NCBI RefSeq assembly: GCF_016862935.1
Contig: NZ_BONX01000007.1
Coordinates: forward strand, 62,001 to 126,000
Length of the DNA stretch: 64,000 nt
Direction: 5' to 3'
Origin: Plantactinospora mayteni
GTDB lineage: Bacteria; Actinomycetota; Actinomycetes; Mycobacteriales; Micromonosporaceae
Shown: piece after piece, positions 58,946-64,000 of the stretch
Layout of the letters: every line of letters begins with the position of its first letter
Numbering within the stretch: the stretch's first letter is position 1
Made by a program: the position numbers and the translations under genes
Notes under the pieces: generated by a model
Seen by the model: the letters and a program-made list of their open reading frames with translations, nothing else
What the model was told of the DNA's origin: nothing
Database searches by the model: none

Positions 58946-60337
58946 TCACGCCGTCGCCGTCGCGGCGGAGGCGTCGGCGGCACCGGCCTGGGCGATCGGG
59001 AAGCGGGCCCGTACCCGGAAACCGCCGCCGGCCCGGGCACCCACCTCCAGGCTGCCGTCGTGCGCGGCGACCCGTTCCCGCATGCCGATCAGGCCGAGCC
59101 CAGTACTGCCAACGGACCGGGCCGGTACGGCGGCCAGCCCGGTACGGCCGTCGTCGGTCACCTCCACCTCGACCTCCCGGCGCAGGTAGCGGATGCGTAC
59201 GTCGACAGCGCTGGCCCGGGCGTGCTTGATGGTGTTCGTCATCGCCTCCTGGACCACCCGGTAGCCGGCCAGCGAGACCGACTCCGGCACCGGCACCGGC
59301 GTGCCGTAGATCGTGTACTCGACGGCGAGCCCGGCGTCCCTGGCCCCCTGGAGCAGGCTGTCGACCTGCTCCAGCCCGTAGCCGAGCGCCCCGTCGGCGG
59401 CGCCCGCGTCGCGCAGCACCCCGAGCATCCGGCGCAACTCGTCCACGGCGGTACGCGCGCTCTGCTCCACCGCGGCGAGCGCGGTCTTGGCCTTGTCCGG
59501 GTCCTTGTCCATCACCCGCCGACTCGCGCTGGCCTGTACGCCCATCACCGAGACGTGGTGGGCGACGACGTCGTGCAGCTCGCGGGCGATCCGTACCCGT
59601 TCCTGGGTGACCGCCCGCTCGGCGTTCTCGGCCCGGGACCGGCGCAGCTCCTCGGCCTGTACCTCCAACTCGTGCTGCCGCAGCGCCGAGGTCCAGGTGC
59701 GGTTGCCGAGCAGGTAGGCGAGCAGGAAGAAGGCGCAGTTGAACAGCACGGTGGTGATCGCGGCGGCGACCAGCGGGGAGATCGGGCCGGCCGCTCCCGG
59801 GAAGTTCGACTCCACCGACGCGACGCTCAGCCCGGCCGCGATCGCCAGCCAGGCGAACATCGCGGCGATGACCCCGATCCTGATCCGGGCGGCCAGCCGG
59901 CGGTCCCGCCCCCAGGCGCCGAGGCTGTAGACGGCGACGAAGAGCGTCGCGGACGCGACCAGCGTCTCCGGGCTGTTCCGGACCTGGGCCGCGATGAAGA
60001 TCACGGCGAGCACCGCCGTGCTGAGTTCGGGATGGCTGCGCCGCCAGACCAGCGGCAGGCCGCAGGCGACCGCCCAGGCCACCTGCTCGGGCCAGGACGG
60101 CGGCGTGCCAAGCGGGAAGCTGCCCATGCTGTTCGACAGCACCACGCTGACCAGGCCGAGTGCGGCCATCGACAGGCCCAGGGAGAGGTCTCGCCGGCGC
60201 TGCTGCCGGGTCGGCCCGGGGCGGACCCACGGGCGCGCCGGGGCGTTCCCCGGCGCGCCGGTCGGTGTCGCGTCGTCCTGTCCTGCGCTGCCAGCCTCCA
60301 CCCGACATGAATAACGTATCCGCCGCGTCTCGCGCAT
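58946..60337 (-). CDS. NarL-type membrane sensor histidine kinase
   Basis: 463 residues from ATG 60337, which has GGAG directly against it; GTG 60370 and GTG 60301 are alternatives, and a TACGTT box between them hints that the shorter form may be the real one. Five to six N-terminal membrane helices (about 50-215), a short coiled linker, a HisKA_3 domain with His255 in ARELHDVVAHH, and a HATPase domain with GLGLIGMRERV. This is the DesK-like layout that senses membrane or envelope state. Together with its regulator and the downstream ABC exporter it resembles antibiotic-detection modules. Confidence 0.92.
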   Translation of the reverse strand: MRETRRIRYSCRVEAGSAGQDDATPTGAPGNAPARPWVRPGPTRQQRRRDLSLGLSMAALGLVSVVLSNSMGSFPLGTPPSWPEQVAWAVACGLPLVWRRSHPELSTAVLAVIFIAAQVRNSPETLVASATLFVAVYSLGAWGRDRRLAARIRIGVIAAMFAWLAIAAGLSVASVESNFPGAAGPISPLVAAAITTVLFNCAFFLLAYLLGNRTWTSALRQHELEVQAEELRRSRAENAERAVTQERVRIARELHDVVAHHVSVMGVQASASRRVMDKDPDKAKTALAAVEQSARTAVDELRRMLGVLRDAGAADGALGYGLEQVDSLLQGARDAGLAVEYTIYGTPVPVPESVSLAGYRVVQEAMTNTIKHARASAVDVRIRYLRREVEVEVTDDGRTGLAAVPARSVGSTGLGLIGMRERVAAHDGSLEVGARAGGGFRVRARFPIAQAGAADASAATATA

Positions 60338-60391
60338 CTCCGACCTGCCGGCATGGCGGAGATCACCCACGGTAGTCGACCGCGCGTGGCC

Positions 60392-60493
60392 GCTGTCCGG
60401 TGGCGATCTCGACCGTGCCTCGGGTGCGGCTGCTGTCCGGTGGCGATCTCGACCGTGCCTCGGGTGCGGCTGCTATCCGGTGGCGATCTCGCC
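60392..60493. repeat. 40-bp tandem repeat, 2.5 units, at the sialidase 3' end
   Basis: Units start at 60392 and 60432, with a partial third at 60472-60493 that is the very end of the sialidase gene. The last ~20 coding bases (reading EIATG and stop) have thus been duplicated twice downstream of the stop codon; one base change in the gene copy (TAG versus CAG) makes the stop. Confidence 0.88.
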
Positions 60494-62608
60494 GCCCCAG
60501 TTCTCCTGCTGGATGCCGGCGGCGCTGTCCCACCACCAGTGACCCAGCTCACCGGTTGCGGTGGCGCCGAAGACGTGCTGCTGGGCGCCGACCACCAGGG
60601 CGATCGGGTCGGAGTGCACCGTGCCGGGCCAGGCGGCGTACCGGACCGAGTAGTCCGGGTCCCACCACCAGTGCCCGAGCCGGTTGCCCGCCTCCCGGGC
60701 GAAGACGTGCTGCTGGGCGCCGTGCACGAAGGAGATCGGGTCGCCGGCCAGCGCCGACCCGCCGGCCCAGACCTGGCGGGCGACGGTGAGCGCACCCGGG
60801 CTGCGATACCAGTGCGCCAGCGCGTTGTCGGCGGTCCGGCCGAAGACGTGCAGTTGGCCGTTGTGCACGAAGGCGGTCAGCCCGCCCCGGACCGAGCCGC
60901 CCCAGGACTCCTGCCGGACCCCGACCGGGACGTCCGGATCCCACCACCAGTGCTGGAGCGTCCCGTCCGGGCCGGCCGCCCAGACGTGCTGCTGGTCGCC
61001 GTACCGGATCGAGACCGGGTCGCCGGCCAGGCTGCCCGGCCCGGCCCAGGTCTGGCTGCGCAGCGCGCGGGTGCCGTGGTCGTACCACCAGTGCCGCAGG
61101 CTGCCGTCGGTGCCTCGGGCGAAGGCGTGCTGCTGGTAGTCGGTCACCAGCACGGTCGGGGCACCCGCCAGCGATCCGGCGCCCGCCCACACCTCCGAGC
61201 GCAGCGACGAGCTGCCCGAGTCCCAGAGGCGGTGCACCAGCGAGCCGTCGGTGCCCCGGGCGAAGGCGTGCTGCTGGTTCCGGTCGACGAAGGTGGCCAC
61301 CTTGCCGGTGATCCCGGAGCCCCAGGTGCCGCGCTTCACCTCTAAGGTCGGCTCCTGGAACCAGTGGTAGAGGCCGCCGCCGGGCGAGGCCGCGAAGACG
61401 TGCCGCTGGGCGGGATCCGCCGTCAGCAGCGCCGCCGACCGCTGGTTGCCGGTCAGCGACGACGGGTTCGGCGGCAGGTCCAGGTCACCCTCGGTGAACC
61501 GGACGAACCTGATCGAGTCGTACGGGCTGCTGCCCTCGCCGGCCTCGTAGAACACCCCGAAGCTGCCGTCGCCGAGGTCGAGCAGATCCGAGTACGCCGC
61601 CGCCCCGGCGTGCACCAGCAGCCCCGCCGAGGCGTCCTGCCAGCTCAGTCCGCCGTCGAACGAGGAGCGGAGGGTCATCCGCTCCCGCTGGCCGTTGTCG
61701 CCCGCCGGCCCGGCGACCAGTACCCGGTCGTACGCGCTGCCCTGGTCGGTGGCCCGGATCGCCAGCGTGGACGCCTGCACGTCGTCGATCACCAGCCCGG
61801 GTACGGCGGTGAACGGCGCCCGCCAGCTCTGCCCGCCGTCCGTCGACACCGCGTACGCGGTGTGCGCGGTGGAGGTGGCGGACCTGCGCTCGTTGCGGGC
61901 CAGGGCGTAGAGCGAGCCGTCCGGCCGCTCGAAGACGCTGAGTTCCTGCACCTGGAGCGCGGGTGCGGCGGCCTGCGACTCGGCGCCGATCTGCCAGTTG
62001 AGGCCGCCGTCGTCGCTGTAGAGCAGCACCCCGCCCTTGCGCCCGTTCGTCTGGTGGTTCATCCCGACCACCAGCCGCCCGTCGTGGTCGCCCCGGGTGA
62101 GCTGGATGCCGTGCGCCGGCCCGGTGATCATGCTGCCCCAGCCGGGCAGCCGGGCCTGGTCGGAGATGTCGTCCGGGTCGGTCCAGGTCAGCCCGTCGTC
62201 GGTGCTGTGCTGGAGCCAGGGGGTGCGGTAATCCTGGGTACTGAGCAGGCTGATCCGGCCGCTGTCGGCGTCCACCACCGGGGTCGGGTTGTGCCGGGTA
62301 CTGCCGTTGCCGGCCGCGATCACCTGGAGCCGTTCCCAGGTACGCCCACCGGTGATGGAGCGGCGCAGCACGATGTCGATGTCGCCGGTGTCGCCACAGT
62401 CCCCGTTGCGCCCCTCGCCGAAGGCGAGCAGCGTGCCGACGTCGGTGCGTACCACGGCGGGGATGCGGACGCAGGCGTACCCGCCGTCGCCGTCCTTGAA
62501 CACCGTCACCGGCGCGGTCGCGGCCAGGCCGGGGGTTGCCGGCGGGAGACCCACCGCCAGCACGATCCCGGCCAGCGCGCCGGCCAGTCCTCTTCGGACA
62601 CCCACCAT
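60473..62608 (-). CDS. Secreted exo-sialidase with C-terminal seven-repeat propeller
   Basis: 711 residues. Sec signal (LAGALAGIVLAVGLP, cleavage near LAATA). Residues ~33-375 are a GH33 sialidase: YACVRIPAVV holds the first arginine of the triad, Asp boxes STDDGLTW, SDDGGLNW, STDGGQSW and SFDGGLSW follow, and FYEAGEGS carries the catalytic region Glu/Tyr. Residues ~395-711 are seven ~46-residue repeats with HVFARGTDGSLxHWWWD cores and WAGxGSLAGDP ends, as in PLL-type seven-bladed lectin propellers. The enzyme would bind glycans with the propeller and release terminal sialic acids outside the cell. ATG 62608 follows GGAGAAG. Confidence 0.92.
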   Translation of the reverse strand: MVGVRRGLAGALAGIVLAVGLPPATPGLAATAPVTVFKDGDGGYACVRIPAVVRTDVGTLLAFGEGRNGDCGDTGDIDIVLRRSITGGRTWERLQVIAAGNGSTRHNPTPVVDADSGRISLLSTQDYRTPWLQHSTDDGLTWTDPDDISDQARLPGWGSMITGPAHGIQLTRGDHDGRLVVGMNHQTNGRKGGVLLYSDDGGLNWQIGAESQAAAPALQVQELSVFERPDGSLYALARNERRSATSTAHTAYAVSTDGGQSWRAPFTAVPGLVIDDVQASTLAIRATDQGSAYDRVLVAGPAGDNGQRERMTLRSSFDGGLSWQDASAGLLVHAGAAAYSDLLDLGDGSFGVFYEAGEGSSPYDSIRFVRFTEGDLDLPPNPSSLTGNQRSAALLTADPAQRHVFAASPGGGLYHWFQEPTLEVKRGTWGSGITGKVATFVDRNQQHAFARGTDGSLVHRLWDSGSSSLRSEVWAGAGSLAGAPTVLVTDYQQHAFARGTDGSLRHWWYDHGTRALRSQTWAGPGSLAGDPVSIRYGDQQHVWAAGPDGTLQHWWWDPDVPVGVRQESWGGSVRGGLTAFVHNGQLHVFGRTADNALAHWYRSPGALTVARQVWAGGSALAGDPISFVHGAQQHVFAREAGNRLGHWWWDPDYSVRYAAWPGTVHSDPIALVVGAQQHVFGATATGELGHWWWDSAAGIQQENWGGEIATG

Positions 62609-62931
62609 CCAGGCTTCTCCCTAGCTCTCGGTGCTGCTCCCGATCCGGGTCCGGGCGCCGGTCCGGCCGGTCCTTCCTACGCCCCCGCGCTACCGCCGCC
62701 CTATTCCGGTGCTACTCCGCCGCTACCGTTCGGGGAAGTTTCATCCCGTTCGTCGCGGGCACGCCAAGTCTGCCGGGATCGGCCAGGACCGTCGCTCCGG
62801 GGCCGGTGGCGGCCGGGGTACCAGGGGTGGCGAGGGCGACCGGCGCGGTCCGGTGGAATAGTTGACTCGGCAAGCATGTTGTGCGGGGCGATCCGGGGGG
62901 CTGGCGCCCGGGAGCGAGTGAGGAGCTGGCG
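62609..62931. other. 323-bp divergent intergenic region
   Basis: Separates the sialidase from the flavin oxidoreductase gene and must hold both promoters. TTGACT at about 62862 is the only -35-like hexamer; it lacks a -10 at proper distance. Short CCGCTACCG-like repeats lie around 62690-62730. Nothing firmer was found. Confidence 0.3.
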
Positions 62932-64000
62932 ATGCAGTTCGGGATCTTCAGCGTGGGGGACGTGACCACCGATCCGACGAACGGACGGGAGCCGTCCGAG
63001 GCGGAGCGGATCAAGGCCATGGTGACCATCGCGTTGAAGGCGGAGGAGGTCGGCCTCGACGTCTTCGCCACCGGTGAGCACCACAACCCGCCGTTCGTGC
63101 CGTCGTCACCCACCACCATGCTCGGGTTCGTCGCGGCCCGGACCAGCCGGCTGCTGCTCTCCACCGCGACCACCCTGATCACCACCAACGACCCGGTGAA
63201 GATCGCCGAGGACTACGCCATGCTCCAGCACCTGGCCGACGGCCGGGTCGACCTGATGATGGGCCGGGGCAACACCGGACCGGTGTACCCGTGGTTCGGG
63301 CAGGACATCCGGAACGGCATCCCGCTGGCGATCAACAACTACGACCTGCTGCGCCGGTTGTGGCGGGAGGACGTCGTCGACTGGGAGGGCAAGTTCCGCA
63401 CCCCGTTGCAGTCGTTCACCTCGACGCCCCGGCCGCTGGACGGCATCCCGCCGTTCGTCTGGCACGGCTCGATCCGCAGTCCGGAGATCGCCGAGCAGGC
63501 CGCGTACTACGGCGACGGGTTCTTCGCCAACCACATCTTCTGGCCCAAGGAGCACACCCAGCGGATGGTCGGCCTCTACCGGCAGCGGTTCGAGTACTAC
63601 GGCCACGGCGACGCCGACCGGGCCATCGTCGGCCTCGGCGGCCAGGTCTTCATGCGGCAGAACTCCCAGGACGCGGTACGCGAGTTCCGGCCGTACTTCG
63701 ACAACGCGCCGGTCTACGGGCACGGCCCGTCGCTGGAGGACTTCAGCCGGGAGACCCCGCTGACCGTCGGCAGCCCGCAGCAGGTGATCGACCGTACCCT
63801 CACCTTCCGGGACTACGTCGGCGACTACCAGCGGCAACTCTTCCTGGTCGACCACGCCGGACTGCCGTTGAAGACCGTACTGGAGCAGTTGGACATCCTC
63901 GGCGAGGAGGTCGTACCGGTGCTGCGGCGGGAGTTCGCCGCGCTCCGCCCCGCGCACGTACCCGAGGCGCCGACGCACGCGTCGATGAAGGCCGAGCGGG
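62932..64000 (+). CDS. LLM-class flavin-dependent monooxygenase, 3' end missing
   Basis: 356 codons are visible; the frame is open to the window edge. Luciferase-like TIM barrel: N-terminal FGIFSVGD, the EEVGLDVFATGEHH segment (flavin side), STATTLITTNDPVKIAEDYAMLQHLADGRVDLMMGRGN in outline with the conserved DGRVDLMMGRGN, and SPQQVIDRTL near the end. Members use FMNH2 or F420H2 and O2 on aldehydes, alkanes or sulfonates; the GRG loop favours the FMN branch (CE1758/alkanal type) but is not decisive. ATG 62932 follows AGGAG with a 7-base gap. It begins a new unit, divergent from the sialidase. Confidence 0.9.
   Translation, partial: MQFGIFSVGDVTTDPTNGREPSEAERIKAMVTIALKAEEVGLDVFATGEHHNPPFVPSSPTTMLGFVAARTSRLLLSTATTLITTNDPVKIAEDYAMLQHLADGRVDLMMGRGNTGPVYPWFGQDIRNGIPLAINNYDLLRRLWREDVVDWEGKFRTPLQSFTSTPRPLDGIPPFVWHGSIRSPEIAEQAAYYGDGFFANHIFWPKEHTQRMVGLYRQRFEYYGHGDADRAIVGLGGQVFMRQNSQDAVREFRPYFDNAPVYGHGPSLEDFSRETPLTVGSPQQVIDRTLTFRDYVGDYQRQLFLVDHAGLPLKTVLEQLDILGEEVVPVLRREFAALRPAHVPEAPTHASMKAER

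Overview
The window is high-GC DNA (well above 70 % by eye, strong G/C third-position bias, many GTG/TTG starts and ATGA/GTGA-overlapping genes) from an actinomycete. SARP and NarL-type regulators, Tat-dependent secretion and DPPR-synthase-like chemistry suggest the Micromonosporaceae (Micromonospora/Plantactinospora-like). That placement is inference; no rRNA or tRNA gene is present to anchor it. No CRISPR array was seen.

Layout. (1) 1-4.1 kb: an IlvD/Edd dehydratase entering from the left and a NarL-type two-component pair. (2) 4.2-12.7 kb: a catabolic run on the + strand: Rieske-type reductase and oxygenase, glutathione-independent formaldehyde dehydrogenase, alpha/beta hydrolase, a small Cys/His protein, a fused LigB-LigA extradiol dioxygenase, a zinc alcohol dehydrogenase and a solute-binding lipoprotein. 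Together they fit O-demethylation, formaldehyde removal and ring cleavage of a methoxylated aromatic. (3) 12.8-14.3 kb: an exported amidohydrolase. (4) 14.6-29 kb: an envelope glycoconjugate region with four membrane-tailed family-2 glycosyltransferases, a UbiA/DPPR-synthase-like transferase, an epimerase, a class III aminotransferase, a NodB deacetylase, a SARP regulator, a methyltransferase, an LPG-synthase-like membrane protein and an endonuclease/exonuclease/phosphatase-fold protein. A TnpB-only insertion element splits one of its operons. (5) 29.3-38.1 kb: mixed genes, including a secreted SGNH hydrolase, a DEAD-box helicase, a multicopper oxidase, an SDR, and a secreted guanyl-type RNase with its barstar inhibitor. 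(6) 38.6-45.4 kb: a complete PTS operon: DeoR regulator, 1-phosphofructokinase-type kinase, mannitol-type EIIC, EIIB and EIIA, a zinc polyol dehydrogenase, HPr and EI. (7) 45.6-51.9 kb: an ArsR-AHSA1 fusion, an exported esterase-like phytase, a YkgJ-like/pentapeptide protein, a Bcr/CflA efflux pump, a DUF2332 protein and an ArsR regulator. (8) 52.2-54.6 kb: a KDG operon (kinase, IclR regulator, KDPG aldolase). (9) 54.8-64 kb: a CapA lipoprotein, a NatAB-like ABC exporter, a second NarL two-component pair, a secreted sialidase with a seven-repeat propeller, and an LLM flavin oxidoreductase running off the right edge.

The least ordinary features are not single genes. A ~92-bp palindrome-ended element occurs three times; one copy is read through in frame inside a lipoprotein leader and another supplies an SDR stop codon. 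The TnpB element has lost its third RuvC acid, and removing it recreates a TGATG-coupled ubiA-glycosyltransferase junction. Short tandem repeats (15-42 bp) recur within and just after genes across the whole window.
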